From VXPQ01 sp965117025 (GTDB lineage Bacteria; Bacteroidota; Rhodothermia; Rhodothermales; VXPQ01): a stretch of 64,000 nucleotides of DNA. The stretch lies in contig OZ220746.1 of NCBI GenBank assembly GCA_965117025.1, forward strand, positions 1,798,001 through 1,862,000. The letters are read 5' to 3'. Positions within the stretch are counted from its first letter, which is position 1; every line of letters starts with the position of its first letter. The notes beneath the pieces are model-generated. The model did no database searches and was not told where the DNA came from. It saw only the letters and a list, made by a program, of their open reading frames with translations. Shown here in pieces: positions 45,501 through 53,843 of the stretch. A program made the position numbers and the translations under genes.

Positions 45501-45672
45501 ACGAGATAATTTGCTGGGCGCGGGCTGCGGGCTGGTGATGCCCGTGGTCGCCGAGGAACAGGACGGACACGGTAGACGGGTCGTCCGGCCGGGGCGCTGG
45601 CGAGGCGGAGGCGGCGGAGCAGAAAACGGCGGTGAGAAGAAGAACGCCGGCAAGGGGGGCAAAACGACGCAT
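42574..45672 (-). CDS. Exported ThuA / PVC-type dehydrogenase propeller / HEAT / azurin-like fusion protein
   Basis: This 1032-residue protein has a signal peptide (about 1-24). A ThuA-like glutamine-amidotransferase-fold domain (about 35-255; FLGDHGHHQPAARA, GGGFVPLHCAS, THPAIL) is followed by a membrane-bound dehydrogenase-type beta-propeller (about 280-640; VVPPGFEIELFAAEP, LWIAETIDYPNQ, DTDGDGRADS). HEAT-like repeats span about 690-870. The C-terminal domain (about 900-1032) matches azurin: His942 in MTHNVVVL, then Cys1006, His1011, Met1015 in CTYAGHYVAMQG with azurin-like spacing. Related planctomycete/Bacteroidota proteins usually end in a CxxCH cytochrome c domain; none is present here. 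It probably oxidises a sugar or alcohol outside the cytoplasm and passes electrons to the copper site. Confidence 0.85.
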   Translation of the reverse strand: MRRFAPLAGVLLLTAVFCSAASASPAPRPDDPSTVSVLFLGDHGHHQPAARAQQIISSLYATGVDIFYTDEVEAVNLENLRQFDAVVFYANHLEMTDAQEQALLEYVAEGGGFVPLHCASAMFRNSEAYIALVGAAFDSHGIGVVRTERTDATHPAILGVPEFESWDETYIHKHHNPDRTVLEVRHEGDHAEPWTWVRTHGEGRVFYTAWGHDERTWSQPGFQQLVARGIKWAAGDWALDVVPRSTPYEYVDAVLPSLEYNSNPENERKLRPMQLPLDIETSMSRMVVPPGFEIELFAAEPDIVKPIYMAWDERGRLWIAETIDYPNQLHEEVGQGNDRITILEDTDGDGRADSFNVFAENLSIPTGFAFANGGVVVVQAPYTFFLKDTDGDDKADVQEVLFEGWGTFDTHAGPNNIRMGFDNWIWGVLGYSGFDGTVGGEDHRFPMGFFRFKSDGSKLEFVRMTNNNTWGFGFSEEGIPFASTANNNPSVYMPVPNRYYEAVRGWTPVRLGTIAEDRRVHPVTTRTRQGDFKGNYTAASGHALYTARDFPEEYWNRIAFVAGPTVRTLGRFAMEPDGSDYRAINKWNMFASDDEWTIPILAEVGPDGALWMVDWYNYIPQHNLGPFREGWEHGQNNAYVTDLRDREHGRIYRIVHKDADPGESMDLSGASPQELVAALRHDNMFWRQTAQRLLVERGEQDVTMDLYGLVRDTSMDALDLNPGALHALWTLHGLGMLDGSHDEAFGVAAEALNHPSAAVRRAAAQVLPPTSASRAALMASNVLEDEDARVRLAALLALADAPPSDETGAAVFAMLTAPENAQDAWIPHAATAAGAKHARGFLRAANNADALTGAVKETVGHVAFHRMSGILAGEITPVDMTGGAEEEAGASRGGQRPNREGVITVASVGDEMTFDTRLIEAAAGELVTIRFVNNATSPAMTHNVVVLEHWEYINPVGLAALAAAEHDYIPPEHEEKIIAWTPTAGPGETVEVTFTMPPPGDYPFICTYAGHYVAMQGVLVSLDPEKEPEGDN

Positions 45673-45722
45673 GGCAGGGATTGTGCGTTGGGTGAGAAGC
45701 GATACGGTTATGTATGGGCGCG

Positions 45723-46487
45723 CTACGGGGTGCGGCGGGCGGCCCATTCCACGCTGTTGCGAAGGATACGGGCGTAGGCAGGGTGCTGGTGCGCTGCGCC
45801 GTCATGGCCCAGCGTGTTGACGACGATTCGCCCGTTCGTATGGTGGACGGTCCACACGATCGGGTAGGTTTCGCCGGTTTCGACTTCTTCCGCTTCGGCG
45901 AGCACATGGATGGAGGAGCCTTCGGGGTCTCGTTCGGAGCGGTACAATTCGTCTTCGATGGTGAATTCAGCCGGTACGCCCGCCATCACCGGATGGTCGG
46001 GTTCGATGACCTGTACGGTGAAGGCGCCGTATTGCCGGTGGCTCCGGGCGCCTCCGCCCACGAGTTCCTGGTTGTATTCCGGCCAGTTCAACCAGTTGTA
46101 CCATGCTCCCGGATGTCCGATCACGAGTCCTTTGCCCGCCCCGACGAAATAAAACACGCCCTCATGCAATTCCGGGTCGGTCATCGGCTGGTTCGTCACG
46201 ATGCGGAGTACGTCGAGCGTGTCGAGGGCGGGGAGTATATGTGGCAGCACGTCGGTATAGGCCGCATGGATACCGGCTTCTTCAAGGACGCCCGCATCTT
46301 CTTCATGGAACCACCGGTCGAAATCGTGGGAGGAGCCTCCTCCAGCCGTAAGGACGGTGATCGGGTCGGGCGCCTCGGACGAAGGGGTCTGCGCCTGTAC
46401 GCAGGCGGACACCGCCAGGGTTGCGAGCAGTAACAGGAGTTTCTGTTTTTGCGGAAGCAGGTGCATTATCCTGTGCATTCGTATCAT
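45723..46487 (-). CDS. ThuA-like domain lipoprotein
   Basis: The ~254-residue protein has an N-terminal hydrophobic segment with a lipobox (VSAC) and a ThuA domain (ITVLTAGGGSSHDFDRWF, GKGLVIGHPGAWY, DHPVMAGVPAEFTIEDELY, IVWTVHHTNGRIVVNTLGHD). ThuA of Sinorhizobium takes part in trehalose and sucrose use through 3-keto derivatives. Start uncertain among close ATGs (46487, 46478). First gene of the leftward operon; 40 bases separate it from the divergent sulfatase gene. Confidence 0.85.
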   Translation of the reverse strand: MIRMHRIMHLLPQKQKLLLLLATLAVSACVQAQTPSSEAPDPITVLTAGGGSSHDFDRWFHEEDAGVLEEAGIHAAYTDVLPHILPALDTLDVLRIVTNQPMTDPELHEGVFYFVGAGKGLVIGHPGAWYNWLNWPEYNQELVGGGARSHRQYGAFTVQVIEPDHPVMAGVPAEFTIEDELYRSERDPEGSSIHVLAEAEEVETGETYPIVWTVHHTNGRIVVNTLGHDGAAHQHPAYARILRNSVEWAARRTP

Positions 46488-46527
46488 AAAATCCACATCG
46501 GAACCCGTAAGATAGATAATTACTGCC

Positions 46528-48021
46528 ATGCGTTTGACGGATGCCCGTGTCATTTTTGCCGTTTTCCTAACTTGGGCCGGATTTGCTCCCGGAGATTCCA
46601 TTGCCCAGGCGGATGCATCCCCCAACCAGTCGGCTCGCAACATCGTGCTCTTCGTCGCCGACGATCATGGACAGGACACGGGGGCGTACGGGAATCCGGT
46701 CCTTCGAACCCCGCATCTCGACGCGTTCGCCGACGAGGGCATGCTGTTTACGCACGCGTTCGCGACGACCGCCAGTTGCAGCGCCAGCCGTTCCGTCTTG
46801 CTTACCGGGTTGCACAACCATCGCAACGGGCAATACGGCCATGTGCATGATTTTCATCACTTCATGGCCTTCGATAATATCCTCTCCTTGCCGGTATTGC
46901 TGGAGGAAGCAGGCTACCGCACGGCCCGCGCCGGGAAATACCATGTGGCGCCGGAGAGCGTTTTCCGTTTCGGGGAAACCATTCCCGGGGATACCCGCGA
47001 TGTCGTGACGATGGTGGATAATGCCCGCCCGTTCCTCAAGGCGGAAAGCGAGCGTCCTTTCTTTTTTTATATCGCCACCAGCGACCCGCACCGGGGAGGG
47101 GGTACGACCTCGGACGAGGCGTTGGCGCCGGATCGTTTCGGCAACCGTCCGGCGGGCTATCCCGGCATCGATCCTGTTCTGTATGATCCGGAAGAAGTGA
47201 TCGTGCCGCCCTGGCTTCCCGATACGCCGGCTGCGCGCGCCGAACTGGCGCAGTATTACCAGTCCGTATCGCGCATCGACCAGGGATTCGGATATCTGGT
47301 GCAAGTGTTGAAGGAAGCGGGCCGCTACGACGATACGCTCATGCTTTACCTGTCGGACCATGGCATTGCCATGCCGGGAGCCAAAACGACGGTGTACGAG
47401 CCCGGTTTGCGTTCTCCGCTGATCGTTCGCCATCCCGATGCGGCGGAACGCGGCGTGGTGACCGACGCCATGGTGAGTTGGGTGGATATTGTCCCGACGA
47501 TCCTGGACTTCGCCGGGGTTGCCGAGCCGACGTACCCGCAGCAGGTGCGGTCGGAAGGGATTCGCATGCATTTGCCGGACGAGCACGGCTTGCACGGCCG
47601 TTCCTTCCTGAGCGTTCTGCAAGGCGGCGGGACCGGGTTCGATCGCGTCTACGCATCGCACACGTTCCACGAGATTCAGATGTATTATCCCATGCGCGTG
47701 GTGCGGGATCGGGACTACAAACTCATCTGGAATGTGGCGCACGACCTCCCCTTCCCCTTCGCCACGGATTTGTGGGCGGCGTCCACCTGGCAGCAGGCGT
47801 ACCGGCAGGGGGCGGATGCGCGCTACGGGGTACGCTCCGTGCAGGATTACATACACCGCCCCGAATTCGAGTTGTACGACATGCGCGCCGATCCGTGGGA
47901 ATCGGAAAATCTGGCGTATCTTCCGGAGTACGCGGAGGTACTGGCTGCTTACCGGGATATGCTGTGGGATTTCGAGGTGCGCACGTCGGATCCGTGGTTG
48001 CTCAAACAGGAATACGAATAG
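46528..48021 (+). CDS. Sulfatase (formylglycine-dependent), exported
   Basis: The 497-residue type I sulfatase has a signal peptide to about residue 27 and the metal pair Asp45-Asp46. The maturation motif is CSASR at 84-88 followed by SVLLTG, where Cys84 must be oxidised to formylglycine. The sequence resembles the heparan N-sulfatase-like (S1_8) group, with HNHRNGQYGH and GKYHVAPE segments. It removes sulfate esters or N-sulfate from glycans in the periplasm. No maturation enzyme is in the window. Divergent from the ThuA-dehydrogenase operon. Confidence 0.9.
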   Translation: MRLTDARVIFAVFLTWAGFAPGDSIAQADASPNQSARNIVLFVADDHGQDTGAYGNPVLRTPHLDAFADEGMLFTHAFATTASCSASRSVLLTGLHNHRNGQYGHVHDFHHFMAFDNILSLPVLLEEAGYRTARAGKYHVAPESVFRFGETIPGDTRDVVTMVDNARPFLKAESERPFFFYIATSDPHRGGGTTSDEALAPDRFGNRPAGYPGIDPVLYDPEEVIVPPWLPDTPAARAELAQYYQSVSRIDQGFGYLVQVLKEAGRYDDTLMLYLSDHGIAMPGAKTTVYEPGLRSPLIVRHPDAAERGVVTDAMVSWVDIVPTILDFAGVAEPTYPQQVRSEGIRMHLPDEHGLHGRSFLSVLQGGGTGFDRVYASHTFHEIQMYYPMRVVRDRDYKLIWNVAHDLPFPFATDLWAASTWQQAYRQGADARYGVRSVQDYIHRPEFELYDMRADPWESENLAYLPEYAEVLAAYRDMLWDFEVRTSDPWLLKQEYE

Positions 48022-48028
48022 GATATCA

Positions 48029-48107
48029 GGATACTCTGATCAAAACCGCTTCGATTATCTCTTCACGTTCGTGCGTAAAGGACATCATGATTACATCGTT
48101 GCAATCA
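48029..48107 (+). repeat. Dispersed repeat with GGATACTCTGATCAA left end
   Basis: The 76 bases from 48032 resemble 59105-59181 at roughly 75% by eye (shared blocks TACTCTGATCAAAACC, CGTAAA-GAC-TCATGATT and TGCAATCA). It lies between two sulfatase genes and runs into the start of the second one, supplying its ATG. Confidence 0.65.
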
Positions 48108-49592
48108 GCGGGAAACGCTGCTAATTCGGCGCATCACAGGCGTGAAGCGCCTTTCAGAAGGCCGCGTTTGGCCGTTCTGCTCACGCTGTTCCTGGCGGCA
48201 TGGGGGCTTGCCGGATGCAGTGCCCCGGACCGTGAAGGGGACGGAGTCGCCGGCGAGGAAACCGCAGGCGCTCCCCCGAACATCGTATTTATTCTGGCCG
48301 ACGATCTCGGCTACGGGGATGTGGGGGTTTTCGGACAGCCCCGCATCGCGACCCCCAGCCTCGACCGCATGGCGGCGGAAGGCCTCCGGTTCACGCAGTT
48401 TTATTCGGGCTCGACCGTGTGCGCTCCGTCGCGCAGTGTGCTCATGGACGGTCGGCACACGGGGCACACCTACATCCGGGGCAACAAGGAAATACGCCCC
48501 TATGGGCAGGAGCCTATCCCCGATTCGGTCGTGACTTTTGCCGAAGTGCTCAAGGGAGCCGGATACCGGACCGGGTTGGTGGGCAAGTGGGGGCTGGGCG
48601 GCCCCGACACCCCGGGACACCCGAATCTTCAGGGGTTCGATTATTTTTTCGGGTATCTCGGGCAACGGCACGCCCACAATTACTATACCGACTTTCTTTT
48701 CCATAACGAGGCGCGCGTGCAGGTGGCCGGCAACAGAATGCCCGAACCGCCCCGAGGGGACGGCGCCGGCGAGGCCCTCGACAAGATCACCTACAGCCAC
48801 GATCTTTTTGCGGATTCGGCGCTGGCCTTCATCGACCGGAACCGGGAAGGCCCCTTTATGCTCTACTTCGCCTTGACGATTCCGCACGCCAACAACGAAG
48901 CGGGCTCCCGGGGCATGGAAGTCCCCGACTACGGTCGCTACGAGCACATGGACTGGCCGGACGCCGAGAAGGGAATGGCTGCGATGGTTACCCGCATGGA
49001 CGCCGACATAGGTCGCATCTTGAATCTACTCCAGGAGCGCGGCATTGCCGAAAACACGCTCGTTTTCTTCACGAGCGACAACGGCCCGCACCGCGAAGGG
49101 GGGCGCGATCCGGAGTTTTTCGATTCGAACGGACCGCTCCGGGGCATCAAGCGGGATTTGTACGAAGGCGGCATTCGCGTACCCACCATTGCTTGGTGGC
49201 CTGGAAGCGTGGAGGCGGCGACCGTCACGGATCATGTGGGATATTTCGCCGATATGCTGCCGACCTTTGCCGGTCTGGCCGGAGTCGGTCCGCCGGAAGA
49301 TATCGACGGGATCGATATGACGCCGACGCTGCTGGGCCGTCCCGAGGACCAGCGCCAACACGAGTATCTGTATTGGGAATTCCACGAGGACGGTATGGCG
49401 CAGGCCGTACGGATGGGTTCGTGGAAGGGGGTGCGTACACCGACGAGCAACGCGATCGAGGTATATAATCTCGATGCGGACGTTTCGGAAACAACCGACC
49501 TTGCCGCGCAGCATCCCGATGTGGCAGCGCGCCTCGACAGCATCATGCAGGCGGCCCATCGCCCGTCGGCTATTCAATGGGCAAGAAGGTAG
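48087..49592 (+). CDS. Sulfatase (arylsulfatase type), lipoprotein
   Basis: A 501-residue protein from ATG 48087, with the start lying inside the dispersed repeat. The signal peptide ends in lipobox LAGC (Cys44), then ADDLGYGD (metal Asp72, Asp73) and CAPSR at 112-116 with catalytic Cys112. FTSDNGPHREGG and the lysine of LRGIKRDLYEGGIRVP are also typical. It hydrolyses sulfate esters at the cell surface after formylglycine maturation. The frame is open far upstream (47478), overlapping the first sulfatase, which is not credible. An intrinsic terminator overlaps its stop. Confidence 0.92.
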   Translation: MITSLQSAGNAANSAHHRREAPFRRPRLAVLLTLFLAAWGLAGCSAPDREGDGVAGEETAGAPPNIVFILADDLGYGDVGVFGQPRIATPSLDRMAAEGLRFTQFYSGSTVCAPSRSVLMDGRHTGHTYIRGNKEIRPYGQEPIPDSVVTFAEVLKGAGYRTGLVGKWGLGGPDTPGHPNLQGFDYFFGYLGQRHAHNYYTDFLFHNEARVQVAGNRMPEPPRGDGAGEALDKITYSHDLFADSALAFIDRNREGPFMLYFALTIPHANNEAGSRGMEVPDYGRYEHMDWPDAEKGMAAMVTRMDADIGRILNLLQERGIAENTLVFFTSDNGPHREGGRDPEFFDSNGPLRGIKRDLYEGGIRVPTIAWWPGSVEAATVTDHVGYFADMLPTFAGLAGVGPPEDIDGIDMTPTLLGRPEDQRQHEYLYWEFHEDGMAQAVRMGSWKGVRTPTSNAIEVYNLDADVSETTDLAAQHPDVAARLDSIMQAAHRPSAIQWARR

Positions 49593-49612
49593 ACCGATCG
49601 GTCTACTTTTTT
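49589..49612 (+). terminator. Intrinsic terminator after the sulfatase pair
   Basis: The palindrome GTAGACCGATCGGTCTAC (49589-49606; 7-bp stem, GATC loop) is followed directly by TTTTTT. Its first bases overlap the TAG stop codon of the second sulfatase. Confidence 0.8.
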
Positions 49613-49649
49613 GCTTTATCGCACATCAGAAACAGATTTTCCTGGACCC

Positions 49650-52271
49650 GTGAATACATCCCGATTGATTTCTTTGGCCGTGTGGGGGGCGATTGCCCTT
49701 GCATGGGCCGGTTGCGGTTCGACGGACCGGGCGGCTTTTCATGCGGCGCATCCCGTGGTCGAACGTCCGTGGATCGGTCCGGAATACTGGTCGAATCCGC
49801 TTCAGGACTGGCGAATCCGGGACGGGCGTATCGAATGCCTGACCCGCCGTGAAAACCGGAATGTAGCGTTGCTTGTGCGGGAGGTGGCCGAGGGAGAGGG
49901 GGACGTGCATGTGCGGGTTCGCCTTGGGGTCATCGCCTCCGATGCGCCGCTGCCGGATTCGGGCAGGGCGGGCTTTCGTATCGGTGCGCGCGGTGCGTTT
50001 CATGATTACCGGGATACCGCGCTACGGGGATCCGGACTGGATATGGGCGTGACTGCTCTGGGTGGTTTGTTCATCGGCGCATCTTCCGACGTTTCGGAGG
50101 AGGCGTCTTCGGGCGCGTTGTTTCCGGATGGGGTCTTTCCTGCGGAGGGCGTGTTTCTGAATATGCGGGCGGTGCAACAGGAAGACGGGCAATATAACCT
50201 TCGATTGCGGCTGGAGAATCTGGACGGCGAGTTGCTGGAATCTATCGAGGCGCCGGTGGATGCCGATGTGTTGACCGGGGGGCTGGCGCTGGTGGTCGAT
50301 TTCGATACCGCCGGGTTGTCCGGCGAGGACACGAATCGCCCGAGCTTCTGGTTCGAGGACTGGCAGGTAAACGGCACACGGGTGCGGGCGTACCCCGAGC
50401 GTGCATTCGGCCCCGTGCTGTTCGCCATGCACACCCTGAGCAAGGGCGCCCTTTCCATGACGGCCCAGATGCCGCCGCTCTCGGACGACGATGCGCAGGA
50501 GGTACGGCTGACGGTGCGCAAGGGGGGGCAATGGGAAGAGGCCGGACGGGCCTCGATCGATCCCATGGCGCGTACGGCGACCTTTGTCGTGGCCGATTGG
50601 CCCGATTCGCTGGATGTTTCCTATCGTCTTGCGTACGACCTGGCGAACGCGTCAGGGCATCCGGTCGAGCATGTGTTCGAAGGCACGGTGCGCCGCGATC
50701 CCGTGGACCAGGAAGAAATTGTGGTCGCGGGCTTCACGGGAAACAACGATCTCGGGTTTCCTCATGCCGATCTGGTGCGTCGCGTCGCATGGCACGACCC
50801 GGACATTCTGCTTTTCACCGGGGACAACATTTACGAGAGCATAGGCGGCTACGGGTATGTGGAAGGGCCGCTCGATACCGCGATGCTCGATTACCTGCGC
50901 AAGTGGTATCTCTTCGGCTGGGAATACGGCGAGCTTACGAAAGATATTCCCACGGTCGCCATTCCCGATGACCATGACGTGTATCACGGCAACGTATGGG
51001 GGGCGGGGGGCAAGGCCACCGGGCCCGGCGCTACGAAGAAAGAGCGACAGGATACGGGCGGATATGTCATGCCGGCGTCCTGGGTGAACGCCGTACAGCG
51101 GACGCAGACTGCGCATCTGCCGCCGCCGTACGATCCAGCGCCTGTCGAACAGGGTATAGGCGTCTACTACACCGACCTCGTGTACGGGGGCATCAGTTTC
51201 GGGATCATCGAGGACCGCAAATGGAAAGATTCGCCGAAGATGGTGTTGCCTGCTTACCTCGAGATCGAAAACGGGTGGGCGGAAAACCGGCCGACGAACC
51301 CGCCCGAAGCGCTGCGCGCCCCGAACGCCGATCTTCTGGGCCAGCGGCAACTTGATTTTCTGGAGCATTGGGCCGCGGACTGGTCGCACGGCGCGTGGAT
51401 GAAATTCCTCATGTCCCAGACGATTTTCGTCAATGTAGCGACGCTGCCGCAGGCGGCCCCGAGCGATGTCGTGGTGCCCCGCCTCGAAATCTTCGACGTG
51501 AGCGAATACGCGCCCAACGACCGCATCGTGCAGGACATGGATTCCAACGGTTGGCCCAAGCACGGGCGGGACGCCGCAATCCGGGCCGTTCGCAAGGGGT
51601 TCGCTTTTCATCTTGCGGGGGATCAGCATCTCGGAAGCACGATCCGGTACGGCGTGGACGCCTGGGGCGATGCGGGCTATGCGCTGTGCGTGCCTTCCGT
51701 GGCCAATTTCTATCCCCGGCGGTGGTATCCCCCCGTTGCCGGCGCCAACCGCCCGGAAGGCGCTCCGAAGAACACCGGCGACTTTCTGGATGGATTCGGC
51801 AATCACATGACGGTGCTTGCGGTCTCGAATCCGTATGAGACCGGCATGGAACCGAAAAATCTGTACGACCGGGCCCCCGGCTACGGGATCGTGCGGCTGA
51901 ACCGGGAAGCGCGTACCCTGAATATCGCCAACTGGCCTCGCCACGTGGATCCGGAAGACGGCGATCCGTACCCCGGCTGGCCCATTACCATCGGGCAGAT
52001 GGACAATTACGGCAGAGAGGCGGCAGCCTGGTTGCCGCAGATACAGGTGCGCGGGATGGAGGACCCTGTCGTGCAGGTGATCGACGAAGCCTCCGGCGAG
52101 ATCGTTTATACGCTGCGCATTGCCGGGGAGACATTCTCGCCGAAGGTGTTCGCCGCAGGCTCCTACACGCTGCGCGTCGGCGACCCGGACGGCGCCATGC
52201 AGACCTTTACGGGCGTTCGGAGCGCTGCGTCCCCTGATGCCTCAACACTGGATGTGGTGTTTGGAGGGTAA
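49650..52271 (+). CDS. PhoD-like metallophosphatase/phosphodiesterase, lipoprotein
   Basis: The 873-residue protein from GTG 49650 has a signal peptide with lipobox (LAWAGC). An N-terminal beta-sandwich-like region (about 40-300) precedes a PhoD-type metallophosphoesterase domain: DILLFTGDNIYE, VAIPDDHDVYHGNVWG, FLMSQTIF, and FHLAGDQHLGS with its metal histidine. A TTG 39 bases upstream (49611) is an alternative start. It probably releases phosphate or cleaves phosphodiesters of surface polymers. It follows the sulfatases across a terminator, so it likely has its own promoter. Confidence 0.85.
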   Translation: MNTSRLISLAVWGAIALAWAGCGSTDRAAFHAAHPVVERPWIGPEYWSNPLQDWRIRDGRIECLTRRENRNVALLVREVAEGEGDVHVRVRLGVIASDAPLPDSGRAGFRIGARGAFHDYRDTALRGSGLDMGVTALGGLFIGASSDVSEEASSGALFPDGVFPAEGVFLNMRAVQQEDGQYNLRLRLENLDGELLESIEAPVDADVLTGGLALVVDFDTAGLSGEDTNRPSFWFEDWQVNGTRVRAYPERAFGPVLFAMHTLSKGALSMTAQMPPLSDDDAQEVRLTVRKGGQWEEAGRASIDPMARTATFVVADWPDSLDVSYRLAYDLANASGHPVEHVFEGTVRRDPVDQEEIVVAGFTGNNDLGFPHADLVRRVAWHDPDILLFTGDNIYESIGGYGYVEGPLDTAMLDYLRKWYLFGWEYGELTKDIPTVAIPDDHDVYHGNVWGAGGKATGPGATKKERQDTGGYVMPASWVNAVQRTQTAHLPPPYDPAPVEQGIGVYYTDLVYGGISFGIIEDRKWKDSPKMVLPAYLEIENGWAENRPTNPPEALRAPNADLLGQRQLDFLEHWAADWSHGAWMKFLMSQTIFVNVATLPQAAPSDVVVPRLEIFDVSEYAPNDRIVQDMDSNGWPKHGRDAAIRAVRKGFAFHLAGDQHLGSTIRYGVDAWGDAGYALCVPSVANFYPRRWYPPVAGANRPEGAPKNTGDFLDGFGNHMTVLAVSNPYETGMEPKNLYDRAPGYGIVRLNREARTLNIANWPRHVDPEDGDPYPGWPITIGQMDNYGREAAAWLPQIQVRGMEDPVVQVIDEASGEIVYTLRIAGETFSPKVFAAGSYTLRVGDPDGAMQTFTGVRSAASPDASTLDVVFGG

Positions 52272-52311
52272 GAGCGCGTGTTTTCCGGTGCAGTGCGATT
52301 TATTTAGTTCA

Positions 52312-53772
52312 ATGCCTGATCTCCCCGAATCTCCGCCGACAGGCGACCTGGAATCCGAAGAATTCCGTCGTGCGGGGCACGCCGTCATAGACTGGATCGC
52401 CGACTACATTGCGCATCCGGAACGGCTGCGTGTGCAGCCGGATGTCGAGCCCGGGGCGCTGCTCGACAAGTTGCCGGAGGAAGCGCCTGCTCACCCCTCT
52501 CCGTATGGCGATATTCTCGCCGATTTCGAGCGCACGATCATCCCCCATGTGATGCACTGGAATCATCCCGGTTTCATGGGGTACTTCTCCGCAGGCGGAT
52601 CGTCTCCGGGGGTGCTGGCGGAAACCCTGATCGCTGCGCTGAACAACATCGGCCTGATGTGGAATTCGTCGCCTGCCCTGACCGAACTCGAAGAAAGAAC
52701 ATTGCAGTGGCTGGCCCGGCTGTTGGGATTGCCGCTGTCCTGGTTCGGCATGATTCATGGAACGGCTTCCACGGCCAGCCTTCATGCGATGATCGCCGCG
52801 CGCGAATTTGCCGCCTCCGCCGCTGAAAAAGCAGGGTCGACGCTGGATCTGAACCGCCTCGTCATTTATACGTCGGAGCACGCGCACTCCTCTGTCGAAA
52901 AAACCACGGCGGCCCTTGGTCTCGGGTGGGAAGCGTGCCGCAAGATCGCGGTGGATGCGCGGTACGCCATGAAGCCCGATGCGCTGCGCGAGGCGATCGC
53001 TTCGGACCTGCAGAATGGTTTTGCTCCCATTGCCGTCGTTGCAACGGTAGGCACCACGGGGTGTACGGCGGTGGATCCGGTTCCCACCATCGCGGATATT
53101 GCCGCCGAACATGCGCTCTGGCTGCACATCGATGCGGCCTATGCAGGCGCGTCCGCCATGCTGCCGGAGATGCGCCATCACTTTGCAGGGTGCGAGCGCG
53201 CCGATTCGTTTGTCGTCAATCCGCACAAGTGGATGTTCGTCCCCATGGACCTGACGGCATTCTATACGGCGCGTCCGGAATACCTGCGCAATGCGCTCTC
53301 GCTTGTGCCGGAGTACCTGCGGAGCCGAGAATACTCCCGCACCGTCAATTACATGGAGTACGCCATCCCGCTGGGGCGCCGGTTTCGCGCCCTGAAGCTC
53401 TGGTACGTACTGCGCTCACTCGGCTCCGAACGCATTGCGGACACCTTGCGCGAGCACATCCGCATCGCCAGTCTGCTGGCCGGCTGGGTCGATGCTTCTC
53501 CGGACTTCGAGCGCATGGCCCCGACCGATTTTTCGCTCGTTTGCCTGCGTTTCCGGCCCGAGGGAGCCAGTGAAGAAGAGACCGATGTCGCCAACGAGCG
53601 CCTCATGCACGCGGTCAACGCAACCGGTGAGTTCTTCCTTTCTCACACCAAATTACGGGGGCGGTACGCGATACGGGTCGCTATCGGGAATCTGCGTACG
53701 ACGGAAGAGCATGTCCGTCGCCTTTGGGAACTCCTGCAGGAACTGGCGCACGCTGTAAAACGACAGCGATAA
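52312..53772 (+). CDS. PLP-dependent amino acid decarboxylase (group II)
   Basis: This 486-residue protein is like aromatic-L-amino-acid decarboxylase. It has HWNHPGFMGYF near the N-terminus, the PLP-stacking His192 in SEHAHSS, Asp274 in DAAYAG, and PLP lysine 306 in NPHKWMF. The substrate is probably an aromatic or aspartate-like amino acid; tyrosine, tryptophan, DOPA or glutamate cannot be told apart by eye. ATG 52312 gives the family start. 40 bases downstream of the phosphatase gene. Confidence 0.9.
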   Translation: MPDLPESPPTGDLESEEFRRAGHAVIDWIADYIAHPERLRVQPDVEPGALLDKLPEEAPAHPSPYGDILADFERTIIPHVMHWNHPGFMGYFSAGGSSPGVLAETLIAALNNIGLMWNSSPALTELEERTLQWLARLLGLPLSWFGMIHGTASTASLHAMIAAREFAASAAEKAGSTLDLNRLVIYTSEHAHSSVEKTTAALGLGWEACRKIAVDARYAMKPDALREAIASDLQNGFAPIAVVATVGTTGCTAVDPVPTIADIAAEHALWLHIDAAYAGASAMLPEMRHHFAGCERADSFVVNPHKWMFVPMDLTAFYTARPEYLRNALSLVPEYLRSREYSRTVNYMEYAIPLGRRFRALKLWYVLRSLGSERIADTLREHIRIASLLAGWVDASPDFERMAPTDFSLVCLRFRPEGASEEETDVANERLMHAVNATGEFFLSHTKLRGRYAIRVAIGNLRTTEEHVRRLWELLQELAHAVKRQR

Positions 53773-53843
53773 CGAAACACTGAGGGCGCGATGCGCCGTT
53801 TGAATCGAATGGTCCGGCTGCCTTCCAAACCCACTGCTTCATC

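Noticed and set aside
43411..45777. 788-codon open frame antisense to the ThuA-dehydrogenase-azurin gene
   Set aside because: Low-complexity His/Val/Arg-rich translation without motifs; the minus-strand product has several clear domains.
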